Numbered from the stretch's first letter, positions 9,156 to 18,105 are shown. The stretch is DNA of 64,000 nucleotides from CAZMNY01 sp964567745 (GCA_964567745.1 CAZMNY010000003.1:226405-290404), one strand, 5' to 3'. A program made the numbers and translations. Notes: generated by a model from the letters alone, not told the origin.

Positions 9156-9669
9156 GCGGTGTCGGAAAGCCATGCGAGGCAGCGTAGTTGGGCGTCGTTT
9201 CCGCCGGCCGGTCAAGCAAGTCGCCCATCCGGGCTGAAGGTCGAGCTGTTTCGTTGTGTTCAATTCGAGTGCGAACCAAGTGCGGCATCCAGAGCGCCTT
9301 GTTAACCAATTCGATCAGCACCTCGGGATCGAACGGCTTTCGCAAGTAGTACGCTCCGCCCGCATCATGCGTTCGGCGAACAATGTCCGGCCGTTGGCTT
9401 GAGGAGACAAACATCAAAGGCACGTCGCTCATGCCCGGCTGACGACGAAGTTGCTTGCAGAGCTCTAATCCGCTGACGCCATTCAGATTGACATCGCAAA
9501 TGATAAGATCGAGCGGAAGTGAATTGGCAGCTTTTGTCGCCGCTTCTTCGTCACTCGCACAGTGGCACTCGTAACCGGACAGGTTGAGCACGGCGGCAAC
9601 GCCAGTCAGTGTAATCGGGTCAGAGTCGATGATCAAAATGACGGCGGGATCAGTCTGAATCGGCTGCAT
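9145..9669 (-). CDS. Single-domain response regulator
   Basis: 174 residues. A CheY-like receiver occupies about 8-128: acidic pair around Asp15/Asp17, phospho-acceptor Asp59 in LIICDVNLNGVSG, Ser cluster near 89-91, and Lys111 in YLRKPFD. The remaining 45 residues have no recognisable output domain, so it probably works by protein contact. No histidine kinase is adjacent. ATG 9669 has an AGAGG element 10 bp upstream and starts directly before the receiver; the longer frame to 9783 adds a non-homologous leader. Confidence 0.88.
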   Translation of the reverse strand: MQPIQTDPAVILIIDSDPITLTGVAAVLNLSGYECHCASDEEAATKAANSLPLDLIICDVNLNGVSGLELCKQLRRQPGMSDVPLMFVSSSQRPDIVRRTHDAGGAYYLRKPFDPEVLIELVNKALWMPHLVRTRIEHNETARPSARMGDLLDRPAETTPNYAASHGFPTPPTV

Positions 9670-9909
9670 GGTGCGGTCGCCTCTTTGAGATTCAAATCGT
9701 GCAGAAACTGATTTCGCCTCGAAATCTCGCATCACTGAGCAATGCTTAGCAAACATACACCCAGCCGAGCGTAGCGGAATCAAAAATGGGAAAATCTCCC
9801 ATGTTTGGCAGCCGACAAGGTTGGCCTAATCCGCAAAACCAGTAACAGACGATTCTTTGGCGTGCGTGTGCAGCGGCGATTGACTGTCGAACCTGTTTCA
9901 CCGCACATG

Positions 9910-11721
9910 TCAGTCGGCTGGCAAAGTAAACTCGACTCCGCCCGGTCGATCGTCACCAGTCAACAGCGGGCCGGCGATTTGAGCGGCGGCCCGCTGTCCG
10001 GCTAGCGCCGGTGCACCCATGCCGGCGATATCGAATGGCTCGCTTGGCTCGCCTTGAAACATCTGCAGCGTTCGCGTCGGAAAGGCGAAAGCCACGCCCA
10101 GCTGATCGGCCAGTTTAATGATATCGACGAGCAGCCGATGTCGCTCGCGAAGCTCGACGGACCAATCGGAACAATCGAAGAAACAGTAAAGCAATACGTC
10201 CATCGAGCAGTCGCTGAGGTTGTTCAAATAGACGTGGTAATAGTCCTTGCGAGCGTACGGGTGTCGACGAAGCAGCTCGCGTACGCCTTCGCAAAACGCG
10301 TCGATCTGTTCAGGCGTCGTGTCGTACTGCAATCCGAGCGTCGCCTTAAAGCGTCGAAAACTTCGCTTGCCCATGTTGTCGACAACGGCCGTCGTCAAGT
10401 TGCTGTTCGGCACGGTGACAAGTGAATTGTAGAATGTCCGAATCCTCGTGCTGCGAAAACCGACCGTCTCGACCGTCCCCTCGATGTCGCCCGTCACCAC
10501 CCAGTCGCCCACTTCAAAGGGTCGATCGAGAAGGACGGTGACCGATCCGAATAAATTGCTCACCGCGTCCTGTGACGCCAGCGCAAGCGCCATCCCGCCG
10601 ATACCGACACCGGCGAGCAACCCGGTTATCCTCCAGTCAAACGCCTCGGCGCAAATGACGACGCCGATGCAGAACGCGATGACCTTGAGCGACTTAGAGA
10701 CTAACGGGACGAGCAAATCGTCGAACCTGGTCGGCGTCCGCTCCGCACGCCGCTTCATCACGCCTGCAACTAGGTCAATCAAATGGAACGAGGTCCAAAC
10801 TGCAGCTAATACGGCAAACGCCTTTAACGCTCCAAGTAGAATTTTCAAAGTCCAAGGCGGCAAGCCGATCAGTGTCATCCCAACGAACCAGACGAGGCCT
10901 TGAGCGAACAACCCAACCGGCTTCCACAGCTTCCGTTGCTCCGGCGGCTCCTCCCCTCGCCCGAGCTTGAACCAAGTCGCCGTGAGGATTCTCAGAATCC
11001 CTCGAGTGAGCAAGTCCGCAAGGAATCCGATCAGGATCACAACGACGATGTTGATCCACTGATAGTCCGGAAAAAGGAAATGAGTTTGCTTGAGGCTGGG
11101 GTCGAACTGTTTCTCGAGCCAAATGCTGAAGTAAAACGGTTTTCCGGTCGCGTCATCGCTTGTCGACTCGACGATTTTCTTGCGTTGTTCCCAACGCACG
11201 TAAAGGTCTTCGATTTGGGCCACGGTCTCGGGGCTGAATCGCCAGAGGCCATTGGCATCGCGGGCTATCGTAATCTGCCCAAGGTCCCCTAGAACCTCGT
11301 CGCCCAATTCGCTCGCTTGGTAAGCCAGCCGGTAGGGCGACCCTTCCGCCTCGTCTGGTATCAACGACAGATCGACTCTCATCATCCGATCGATCGTGTC
11401 CTTGAGCCTGAAGGCGAGTGGTCCACCCACGATCGCTCGGGCGTCTTCCGTCAGATTCTGCTCCGAAAAATCGAGACACTCGGCAGCGTCATCCATCCGG
11501 TTTTCGTTGACGGCGAGCAAGAACTCCTGCATCGTGCTACGCGGCGATCGCAGCCGTTCGGCGAGCTTCGCGGCTTTGGGGTCGAGTTGTTTCTCGGCCG
11601 GCGCAGGTGGTTTTTCCGCCTGTTTCTCCGTCGAAGTGTTCTCTTGAGGGGCGGCCAACGTCGTGGTGCCGATTACCAAGAGTAATGCGCACGACCAAAC
11701 TCCACGAACGAACGACGACAT
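9910..11721 (-). CDS. MscS-family mechanosensitive channel
   Basis: 603 residues. Signal peptide 1-22 (ends TLAAPQ), then a charged periplasmic domain of about 200 residues, two or more membrane segments (WINIVVVILIGFLADLLTRG and following), and the MscS core: the Gly/Ala-rich pore helix in GITGLLAGVGIGGMALALASQD followed by NLFGSVTVLLDRPFEVGDWV (given here in two parts) and the beta domain with DIEGTVETVGFRSTRIRT. Such channels release solutes on hypo-osmotic shock. A GGGAGGA element precedes ATG 11721; I reject the upstream in-frame start at 11778 because the signal peptide begins at 11721. Confidence 0.93.
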   Translation of the reverse strand: MSSFVRGVWSCALLLVIGTTTLAAPQENTSTEKQAEKPPAPAEKQLDPKAAKLAERLRSPRSTMQEFLLAVNENRMDDAAECLDFSEQNLTEDARAIVGGPLAFRLKDTIDRMMRVDLSLIPDEAEGSPYRLAYQASELGDEVLGDLGQITIARDANGLWRFSPETVAQIEDLYVRWEQRKKIVESTSDDATGKPFYFSIWLEKQFDPSLKQTHFLFPDYQWINIVVVILIGFLADLLTRGILRILTATWFKLGRGEEPPEQRKLWKPVGLFAQGLVWFVGMTLIGLPPWTLKILLGALKAFAVLAAVWTSFHLIDLVAGVMKRRAERTPTRFDDLLVPLVSKSLKVIAFCIGVVICAEAFDWRITGLLAGVGIGGMALALASQDAVSNLFGSVTVLLDRPFEVGDWVVTGDIEGTVETVGFRSTRIRTFYNSLVTVPNSNLTTAVVDNMGKRSFRRFKATLGLQYDTTPEQIDAFCEGVRELLRRHPYARKDYYHVYLNNLSDCSMDVLLYCFFDCSDWSVELRERHRLLVDIIKLADQLGVAFAFPTRTLQMFQGEPSEPFDIAGMGAPALAGQRAAAQIAGPLLTGDDRPGGVEFTLPAD

Positions 11722-12014
11722 ATTCGAGTCCTCCCTGAATCGAAATCGAGCCAACCTATCGCGAGCGCGCTCATGCAAAAAAGCTAATCCCTAGGCTCCG
11801 CCTCGCGACCGATGCCGCACTGCACACGACATCCCAGGGGCGCGAGTTTGGCATATGTCCCGAAATTTGCAAAGAGCGGTGTGCCAAACCACTCCCGCTC
11901 CTCAGACCGAAAAGGATCTAGGACACGCTGAAGCGAGCCGGAGCGGCGGGTGCGAGCGTAAAAAGTGCACAAGGCACCGAGGCAAAAAGTAAAGTGCCAG
12001 ACGATACGGCGAGT
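11722..12014. other. Intergenic region between mscS-like and rrf2-like genes
   Basis: About 290 bp upstream of the MscS-like gene and downstream of the Rrf2 gene, both on the minus strand. No gene, repeat or clear terminator was recognised; it presumably carries the promoter of the MscS gene. Confidence 0.4.
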
Positions 12015-12449
12015 TCACCGAGCGTTAGGGAATCGGCAAGCTCGTTCGCGTGAAATGTCTTCGGCCAGTATATCGGCGAGGTTAAAGCCTCGCAGAGCGT
12101 CTTCGACGGTCGCTAGTGCGGCGTCCAGTCGCGAATGCATGGGACAAAGGCTGACTCCGTGAGCCGCCAGGCCGATCGGGCACTCGGTGATCCGGCGGAT
12201 CGGATCGACCGCGTTGATGATCTCCAAAATCGTGATGTCGGCGGCGTCTTTCGCCAGCGAGACCCCGCCGCCAATGCCGCGCTGAGACTGCACGATGCCG
12301 GCCTTCCTCAAGGATTGCAAGACCTTCGAAAGGTAGGCAGGCGGCACCTTCGTCGCATCGGCCAAGTCGAGCGTCGTGACGACCTTGGGCGACTTCGAAG
12401 CCAGAACCGACATCGACCTCAGCGCATACTCTGCCGTTTGTGAAAACAT
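12015..12449 (-). CDS. Rrf2-family (NsrR/IscR-like) transcriptional regulator
   Basis: 144 residues. Winged helix of the Rrf2 family: MFSQTAEYALRSM start, PPAYLSKVLQSLRKAGIV recognition-helix region (36-53), and the GxGGGxxLA wing (59-67). Cys90 and Cys102 lie in the C-terminal loop (ECPIG ... SLCPMH). NsrR and IscR use three Cys here for an Fe-S cluster; only two are seen, so another ligand or no cluster is possible. It is the last gene of a probable operon, hcp, cytochrome, rrf2, and is the likely regulator of that operon and of the divergent protoglobin. The true start is the family-typical MFSQTAEYA at 12449, not 12563. Confidence 0.88.
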   Translation of the reverse strand: MFSQTAEYALRSMSVLASKSPKVVTTLDLADATKVPPAYLSKVLQSLRKAGIVQSQRGIGGGVSLAKDAADITILEIINAVDPIRRITECPIGLAAHGVSLCPMHSRLDAALATVEDALRGFNLADILAEDISRERACRFPNAR

Positions 12450-12480
12450 GCTCGGGCTCCAGAAATGTCGGTAGCCAACT

Positions 12481-13824
12481 CTACTTCGCTGCAGTCTTCC
12501 AGTAGTCGGGCAAGTCGGAAAGCGTGTCGCCGAGGATCTCGCAAATCGCTTTGCGATCAGCAACGCTTAGATGCGAATACGTCTTGCTTTGATCTTTGCC
12601 CGACAAGACTTCCCACAACCGACGATAGACTCGACCCTTAACGTCGGCGGGCAGAGAACGAAACGCGTCCGAGTAGATCAAGTAACTGCACGGATACTTG
12701 AAGAGACGTCGCTTGAGATCAAAGTCCCGCAGAGAACGACCCTTCTTGTCTCGCGGTCCATTCGCGGAAAACTGCTCCGCGTATTTTGTCGTGCCCTTGA
12801 TCTCATCCGTCAGCGCGCACTCGTCTGCGAACAGCATGTACTCGACCAGGTTCTCCGATGCAGAGTCAATTCTTCGTCGAGTCGACTCGCTCACGTAGTC
12901 TTCCGACCGTTCCAAAGCTCGATTCATCACGTCGCCATGGTGGTTGGCCAAGCGAGTTTCATAGCTGGCGAATGTGATGTGGTTGTGCATCTCCGACTGA
13001 TGCTCGAGAACCATCAACGCCACGATGTCGCTGTGGCTGCTCAAGTAGAGATCGGTCCGAGTCAGTTTGCTGAGATCCGTAATGTTGGCGCCCGCTTCGA
13101 CGTCGAGGCTCTCGGGTCTGCTGCTTCTTGGCGTCGTGACGTTGCCCATATGCCGCTGCCGACCGTGAGTTCCGCTCACATACCATCCGCCCCAACGCTG
13201 CTTGATCGGGCTCGAATGATTCGTGCGGAACGTCCCGGAACCGAAATTCGGCTGGCCGCTAGGCGAAGGATAGACGGATCGGACCATGTGCCCCGGAACA
13301 CCTTCCGTCCGTGACGATGCGTGGCAGACCAAGCAATTCCCTTGATCCCGAATGAACTTGGGACGCTTCGACTTCTCCTGACTCAGCGTATAGAAAATGG
13401 CCCCTTGCTTCGGGTCAACCGACGAGACTTCAATCACGTCGCCGTCGGAGACCCAACCGATATAGTTTTCGGCGTTGAAATAGAGCGCCCGCGGAGTCCA
13501 CGGAGCAATCCGCCTCAACTGAAAACTTGTCTTCGAAAAAACCAGCATCTGTGACGAATGCGGAATCTTCAACTCATCGAGCACCGACTTCAAGTAGCCA
13601 TGCTTGTCGTCGTAGTTCAATTCGACTTCGCCCTTGTCCATCCGCCGCTGCAGTTTCGCGACAGGATCATTGGCCTCGGTCGACGAGTAGTTGATCGGTT
13701 CGCGATCGAAAGAAACCTGAGCCTTCGCGGACCGCCCGAAGGCAGCCATGGAGGCCAGCACGATTGAAATCAGCGAGGCCAAGACCAGACGCCGAGTGCC
13801 ACAGGTATCCATATCTCTCACCAT
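12481..13824 (-). CDS. Secreted mono-haem cytochrome, unknown family
   Basis: 447 residues. Signal peptide with an AKA-Q cleavage site near residue 36. A single haem c site CLVCH at 164-168 sits in the middle of the protein instead of at an end. The flanking regions (40-160 and 180-447) are not a recognisable enzyme domain to me. The gene lies 44 bp downstream of hcp and 31 bp upstream of the rrf2-type regulator, all on the minus strand, so it is probably co-expressed under nitrosative or redox stress and may pass electrons in the periplasm. ATG 13812 is an alternative start that still keeps the whole signal peptide. Confidence 0.85.
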   Translation of the reverse strand: MVRDMDTCGTRRLVLASLISIVLASMAAFGRSAKAQVSFDREPINYSSTEANDPVAKLQRRMDKGEVELNYDDKHGYLKSVLDELKIPHSSQMLVFSKTSFQLRRIAPWTPRALYFNAENYIGWVSDGDVIEVSSVDPKQGAIFYTLSQEKSKRPKFIRDQGNCLVCHASSRTEGVPGHMVRSVYPSPSGQPNFGSGTFRTNHSSPIKQRWGGWYVSGTHGRQRHMGNVTTPRSSRPESLDVEAGANITDLSKLTRTDLYLSSHSDIVALMVLEHQSEMHNHITFASYETRLANHHGDVMNRALERSEDYVSESTRRRIDSASENLVEYMLFADECALTDEIKGTTKYAEQFSANGPRDKKGRSLRDFDLKRRLFKYPCSYLIYSDAFRSLPADVKGRVYRRLWEVLSGKDQSKTYSHLSVADRKAICEILGDTLSDLPDYWKTAAK

Positions 13825-13868
13825 CCCTTCCGCTCGTTGCGATTTGCTTCAGACACCGCCAGTCCGCG

Positions 13869-15152
13869 TCAACTGAGTTGGAATAGCTCGGCTGGCGGTT
13901 CGCTTTCTGTTAGTTTCAGGTCGTACGTATCTTGCAAGATCTTGAACACGTTAGGCGTGACAAAGGCCGGCGGTGCCGGACCAAGTCGAATGCCCTTCAC
14001 TCCCAAGTGTAATAGAGTCAACAAGACGGCGACGGCTTTCTGCTCGAACCAGGAGATGGCCATCGTTAGCGGCAAATCGTTCACGCCGCATTCAAACGCG
14101 TCGGCCAGCGCCGAGGCGACTTTGATCGCGCCATAGGCGTCATTGCATTGCCCCATATCGAGCAGCCGAGGAATTCCGGCCACCGTGCCGTATTCGCCAT
14201 CGCGAATGCGGAACTTGCCGCAACCCAAAGTCAGAATCACCGACTCGTCCGGCGTCGCTTCGGCAAACTGAGTGAAATAGTTTCGACCCGACTCGGCGCC
14301 GTCGCAGCCTCCGATCAGGTAGAAGTGCTTGATCTCGCCCGACTTGACGGCCGCCACCACTTGCTCGGCCAAACCGAGAATCACGCTGTGGTGGAATCCA
14401 ATCGTCGATTCGCCCGTCTTGTTCTCGGGCAGCGGAGCACACTGCTTCGCCATCTCGATGACCTTCGAGAAGTCGGTGTCCTTGATTTGAGTTCCACCGG
14501 GAACGGCCGTGACTCGAGTCGTAAAGAGGCGGTCCTTGTACGACTCCCATGGAATCAGAACACAGTTGGTCGTGGCCACGATCGGACCGGAAAACTGCGA
14601 GAACTCGATGTTCTGATTCTGCCATGCCGTGCCGAAGTGACCCGCCAAATGCTCGTGGGCGCTCAGCTTCGGATAACTATGAGCCGGCAACATCTCTCCA
14701 TGCGTGTAGACGTTGACGCCGGCGCCGGCCGCCTGCTCCAGCAAGTCAGCCATATCGACCATATCGTGGCCGGTCACCAGAATGCCCGGACCCGCCTTTG
14801 TGCCTTCGTACACGGTCGATGGCGTCGGCGAACCGAGCTTCTCGGTGTGGCCCGTGTCAAGCATCTCCATCACTTTGAGATTCATCTTGCCGCATTCCAA
14901 CACCAACTCGAGCAAACTCCCCAAATCGAAATTGACGTTGGTCAACGTGGAAAACAACGCCTCCTCGATGTAAGCGTTGACTTCGTCGCTCGTCTGGCCC
15001 AATCGACGAGCGTGATTGGCGTAGGCGGCGAGCCCCTTCACGCCATATAGAAGAATTTCCTGAAGCGACTGAACGTCTTCGTCTTTGCCGCACACGCCAA
15101 CATCGACGCAACCGGTTCCGTTGGCGGTTTGCTCACATTGATTGCAGAACAT
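13869..15152 (-). CDS. hcp: Hybrid cluster protein, short (class III-like) form
   Basis: 427 residues. N-terminal cluster Cys at 3, 6, 15 and 21 (CNQC-x8-C-x5-C), then hybrid-cluster region motifs THGEMLPAH, ATTNCVLIPW, GGCDGAESGRNY, TLGCGKFRI and MGQCNDAYGA. Hcp proteins are cytosolic; they reduce hydroxylamine in vitro and are thought to act as NO reductase/S-nitrosylase under nitrosative stress. Class I/II proteins have about 540-550 residues; the roughly 100-residue deficit after the N-terminal cluster fits class III. Start at ATG 15152 because Hcp begins MFCNQC; an upstream start at 15248 would run through the palindromic promoter region. First gene of the hcp-cytochrome-rrf2 operon. Confidence 0.93.
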   Translation of the reverse strand: MFCNQCEQTANGTGCVDVGVCGKDEDVQSLQEILLYGVKGLAAYANHARRLGQTSDEVNAYIEEALFSTLTNVNFDLGSLLELVLECGKMNLKVMEMLDTGHTEKLGSPTPSTVYEGTKAGPGILVTGHDMVDMADLLEQAAGAGVNVYTHGEMLPAHSYPKLSAHEHLAGHFGTAWQNQNIEFSQFSGPIVATTNCVLIPWESYKDRLFTTRVTAVPGGTQIKDTDFSKVIEMAKQCAPLPENKTGESTIGFHHSVILGLAEQVVAAVKSGEIKHFYLIGGCDGAESGRNYFTQFAEATPDESVILTLGCGKFRIRDGEYGTVAGIPRLLDMGQCNDAYGAIKVASALADAFECGVNDLPLTMAISWFEQKAVAVLLTLLHLGVKGIRLGPAPPAFVTPNVFKILQDTYDLKLTESEPPAELFQLS

Positions 15153-15257
15153 CGGCTTGAATCCTCTCGAGTGGTGGAATTCGCGTCGCCCGGTTTGCGA
15201 TAACCTAAGCGAACTCAAGACACTCCGCGACGGAGTCGTCTTGCTCAACCAAGGTTA

Positions 15258-15284
15258 CCTATTTAAAATAGGATGTCAACATCC
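15258..15284. promoter_or_regulatory. Two palindromes in the hcp/protoglobin promoter
   Basis: Two perfect inverted repeats share two bases: CCTATTTAAAATAGG (15258-15272, 7-1-7) and GGATGTCAACATCC (15271-15284, 6-2-6). The first contains an ATTT-N-AAAT core, as in NsrR-type operators of proteobacteria. They sit 106 bp upstream of hcp and 38 bp upstream of the divergent protoglobin, so one site could control both. Assignment to the Rrf2 regulator at 12015-12449 is an inference. Confidence 0.6.
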
Positions 15285-15321
15285 AATTTAGCCAGTCGAA
15301 ACTGATTTTGAGGATAGAACG

Positions 15322-15897
15322 ATGAAGCAAGTGGACGAAGCGAGCCTGGAGAGCGATCTCAACGAGCGGTACAAGTTTGTCGCAGAATTCGTTGGATTCG
15401 ATGAGAACGACGCCAAAGCGATCCACGCGTCTGCTGGTTATCTGGCCCCGCTCATCCCGGCGATTGTTGACCAAACCTACGAGAAATTGCTGGCGTATGA
15501 CGCCACAGCCAGGCACTTCGTACCCCGCCAGGAGGGTTATGACGGCCCCCTTCCTGACTCACTCGAGTCGCTTGCCGCCGATCATCCTCAGATTCAGTTT
15601 CGCAAGGACCACCTCAACCGCTACCTGATGCATGTGCTCGGACACGCCTACAACGACAAGATGGCCCTGTTCCTCGATATGTCGGGCAAGATGCACACGC
15701 CCAAAGCCGGGAACAAGGACATCGATGTCCCGCTCGTGCAGATGAACGCCCTGCTCGGTCTGTTGTCCGACTTGCTCTTCGAAGCCATCCTCGGTTTCGC
15801 CATGGACGACGACACGAAGACTCGGACGATGCGAGCTTTCAACAAGTTGCTATGGATCCAAAACGACTTGGTGACACGGCACTATCAGAAGAGTTGA
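15322..15897 (+). CDS. Protoglobin (single-domain haem sensor globin)
   Basis: 191 residues, the size of a stand-alone protoglobin. Helix-rich; F-x-E-x-D-A-K-A-I-H start of the globin fold (26-35), helix IVDQTYEKLLAYD (48-60), conserved FRKDHLNRYL (93-102) and candidate proximal His125 in GKMHTPKAG. No methyl-accepting, GGDEF or kinase output domain follows. Protoglobins bind O2, CO and NO in the cytosol. Divergent from hcp with 169 bp between the starts, which supports an NO/O2-related function for the locus. An AGGA element lies about 8 bp before ATG 15322. Confidence 0.87.
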   Translation: MKQVDEASLESDLNERYKFVAEFVGFDENDAKAIHASAGYLAPLIPAIVDQTYEKLLAYDATARHFVPRQEGYDGPLPDSLESLAADHPQIQFRKDHLNRYLMHVLGHAYNDKMALFLDMSGKMHTPKAGNKDIDVPLVQMNALLGLLSDLLFEAILGFAMDDDTKTRTMRAFNKLLWIQNDLVTRHYQKS

Positions 15898-15941
15898 GCG
15901 AGCCTGTCGAGCTCGCATCTCGCGTTTCCCTATAAACGCCA

Positions 15942-16922
15942 TTAGCCGTCAGGGTTGACCCAACAGCGAAGCGGCGAGCCGGAGAGTCCGGCGATCAGAT
16001 TGTCAGCCGCGATTTCGGCCATCCCGTTTCGGCTTGAGACCGTACCGCTGGCGATATGGGGCGCGATGATGCAATTGGGCGTGGAAAGCAGCGGATCGTC
16101 CATCGGGATCGGCTCGGGATCGGTGACGTCGAGGCCCGCCGCAAAGATCTCGCCGCTATTCAGAGCCTGATGGAGGTCAGCCGCGACATGAATCGGGCCT
16201 CGCGCGCTGTTGATAAAGACCGCGGTGTTTTTCATCTTCTTGAACGTCTCGGCGTTGAACAGTCTATTTGTGGTTTCGTTGAGGTCGGTGTGGACCGAGA
16301 CGAAGTCGGATTCGGTGAGTAGTTGATCGAGCTCGACTTGTTGTGCTCCCAGCTCTGTTTCCGCCGCTTCATTGCGGTACTTGTCATGGTAGAGGACGTT
16401 CATGCCCCAGCCGCCGTGACAGCGTTTGGCCATTGCGAAACCGATGCGGCCCATTCCGACGATGCCGATCGTCTTGCCGACCAAGTCGCAGCCGATCAAC
16501 CCAAGCGGCTCCCAGGTCTTCCAGTTTCCCGCTCGAACGTAATCTTGAGCTTCGACGATTCGGCGAGCCGAGGAAATGAGCAAAGTAAAAGCCATGTCGG
16601 CCGTCGCGTCGGTAAGCACATCGGGCGTATTGCCGACTCGAATGCCTCGGCGGTTGGCTTGCTCAACATCGATATTGTTGTAACCCACAGCGAAATTGCT
16701 GATCACTTTCAATTGCGACCCTGCCGCGTCCATGAATTCCGCATCGACTTTTTCAGTCAGCAGCGACAGCAAGCCTTCACAACCCTCGATTCGCCGAAGC
16801 AACTCCGCTCGTTCCGGCGGCAGTTGGCCGTCCCAAACATCCGCATCACAGTGCTCGAGCACTCGACTCAAACCAGCCTCGGGAATTCTTCGAGTTACGA
16901 ACACACGGGGACGATCCGACAT
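15942..16922 (-). CDS. D-2-hydroxyacid dehydrogenase, glyoxylate/hydroxypyruvate reductase type
   Basis: 326 residues. N-terminal substrate-binding half, then NAD(P) Rossmann motif GIVGMGRIG (about 153-161). Catalytic set of the family: Arg in NSARGPI, Glu in DPEPIP and His in PHIAS. NFAVGYNNIDVEQANRRGI is the conserved substrate-loop pattern of glyoxylate reductase/D-glycerate dehydrogenase, which reduces glyoxylate or hydroxypyruvate to glycolate or D-glycerate. Substrate is inferred from similarity only. Convergent with the protoglobin gene. A related dehydrogenase lies upstream on the same strand, but 180 bp separate them. Confidence 0.9.
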   Translation of the reverse strand: MSDRPRVFVTRRIPEAGLSRVLEHCDADVWDGQLPPERAELLRRIEGCEGLLSLLTEKVDAEFMDAAGSQLKVISNFAVGYNNIDVEQANRRGIRVGNTPDVLTDATADMAFTLLISSARRIVEAQDYVRAGNWKTWEPLGLIGCDLVGKTIGIVGMGRIGFAMAKRCHGGWGMNVLYHDKYRNEAAETELGAQQVELDQLLTESDFVSVHTDLNETTNRLFNAETFKKMKNTAVFINSARGPIHVAADLHQALNSGEIFAAGLDVTDPEPIPMDDPLLSTPNCIIAPHIASGTVSSRNGMAEIAADNLIAGLSGSPLRCWVNPDG

Positions 16923-17101
16923 GCGAGAGTCCTTGTCCTATGAGTATCTATCAGCTCAAAACCAACCGGCTATTGTGACGGATAAAGGGCACCTTGGGGA
17001 GGCTGCCGGGAGTGGTAGACAGAACCCCGTCGGCCCAGACCCTCACGAGCTTGCCTCGCGCCGGTGAATCAGGCGCCCCTAGAATCCGTGTGGAGCCGTC
17101 G

Positions 17102-18085
17102 TCAAGTCACAACGTTTTGAGGCTGGCCGTCGAGAAAGGCAAGGACGTTGTCGACGGCGCCCTGATTGAGCGCGTCAACGCCTTCAGGCGTGTGGTCGGC
17201 GCTATGTGGAGTGAGCACGACGTGTTCGCACTGGAGCAGCGGGTGGTTGTCGATGATCGGTTCTTCGTCGTAAACATCGACAGCCGCTCCGCCGAGTCGA
17301 CCAGAGTCGAGGACGTCGACGAGCGCCTGCGTGTCGACGATCGGACCCCGAGCCGTGTTGACCAGTATCGACCTCGGTTTCATTTGCTCAAGTTGTTCGC
17401 GCCCAATAAAACCGCGACTTTCGTCGGTCAACATGATGTGGAGCGAGACGACATCACTTTGCTGCAACAACTGGTCGAGCTCGACGTATTCGATCCCCAT
17501 CTCGGCGGCTCGACGTGAATCGGGATTGAACGTCCACGCGATCACTCGCATGCCAATCGCTTTGGCTAGCCGAACGACCTGGCTGCCGATGGCACCTGTG
17601 CCGACCACGCCCAACGTCGAGTTGCTTAACAGCAGATTGTCACATCGACGCCAGCGGCCAGCTCGCAGTTCACTCGTCTGATAGCACAATCGTTTGGCCG
17701 CTCCCATCATGAGCGCCAGCGCGTGTTCGGCAACAATGGCGGCCGTCTTGCCTGGTATGTTACAGAGCGTGATGTTCGCGTCGCGAATGGCCTCGAGATC
17801 GAACGAGTCGGTGCCGATCGAACACGTTGAGATCATCTTGAGGTTGGCAAGCTGCTCGAGATCACTTTGCCGCCAGTGCATGTTGCCTCGAGAATTGATC
17901 ATCAAATCGGCGTCCCGAACCCGTTCCACTTGCTCCGCTCGACTGCTCGGCGTGTCGCGATACAACCTCAGATTGACGCGGTTCTCGAGTCGCTTGAGTT
18001 GAGGCGAATCTCCGATCTGAGTCGGCTCGTCGCCTGGAATGACAAGCAGTGGTAATCGTGGATCGTCGATAATGTCGTACTCCAT
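17102..18085 (-). CDS. D-2-hydroxyacid dehydrogenase, second paralogue
   Basis: 327 residues. Rossmann motif GVVGTGAIGSQVV (about 158-170), catalytic Arg in NTARGPIVD, Glu in YDEEPI, His in TPHSAD. The N-terminal half contains a CSIGTDSFDL loop in place of the VGYNNID of its neighbour, so the substrate probably differs (phosphoglycerate-like or another 2-hydroxyacid). AAGGTAA lies 7 bp before ATG 18085, inside a 15-bp sequence repeated at 18162-18176. That places it behind a putative upstream reading frame that ends 20 bp earlier. Confidence 0.9.
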   Translation of the reverse strand: MEYDIIDDPRLPLLVIPGDEPTQIGDSPQLKRLENRVNLRLYRDTPSSRAEQVERVRDADLMINSRGNMHWRQSDLEQLANLKMISTCSIGTDSFDLEAIRDANITLCNIPGKTAAIVAEHALALMMGAAKRLCYQTSELRAGRWRRCDNLLLSNSTLGVVGTGAIGSQVVRLAKAIGMRVIAWTFNPDSRRAAEMGIEYVELDQLLQQSDVVSLHIMLTDESRGFIGREQLEQMKPRSILVNTARGPIVDTQALVDVLDSGRLGGAAVDVYDEEPIIDNHPLLQCEHVVLTPHSADHTPEGVDALNQGAVDNVLAFLDGQPQNVVT

Positions 18086-18086
18086 T

Positions 18087-18101
18087 CAGTTACCTTGTGT
18101 C
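18087..18101. repeat. Direct repeat copy 1 flanking the assembly gap
   Basis: CAGTTACCTTGTGTC, identical to 18162-18176. On the minus strand both copies place AAGGTAA just before an ATG, so the repeat looks like a duplicated ribosome-binding region. Confidence 0.8.
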
Positions 18102-18105
18102 GCCT

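Noticed and set aside
14148..15050. 300-codon plus-strand frame opposite hcp
   Set aside because: Fully antisense to the conserved hcp gene; a long open frame is expected from its codon use.
15898..15916. GCGAGC...GCTCGC hairpin after the protoglobin gene
   Set aside because: Only six base pairs and no T-run; too weak for a terminator call.
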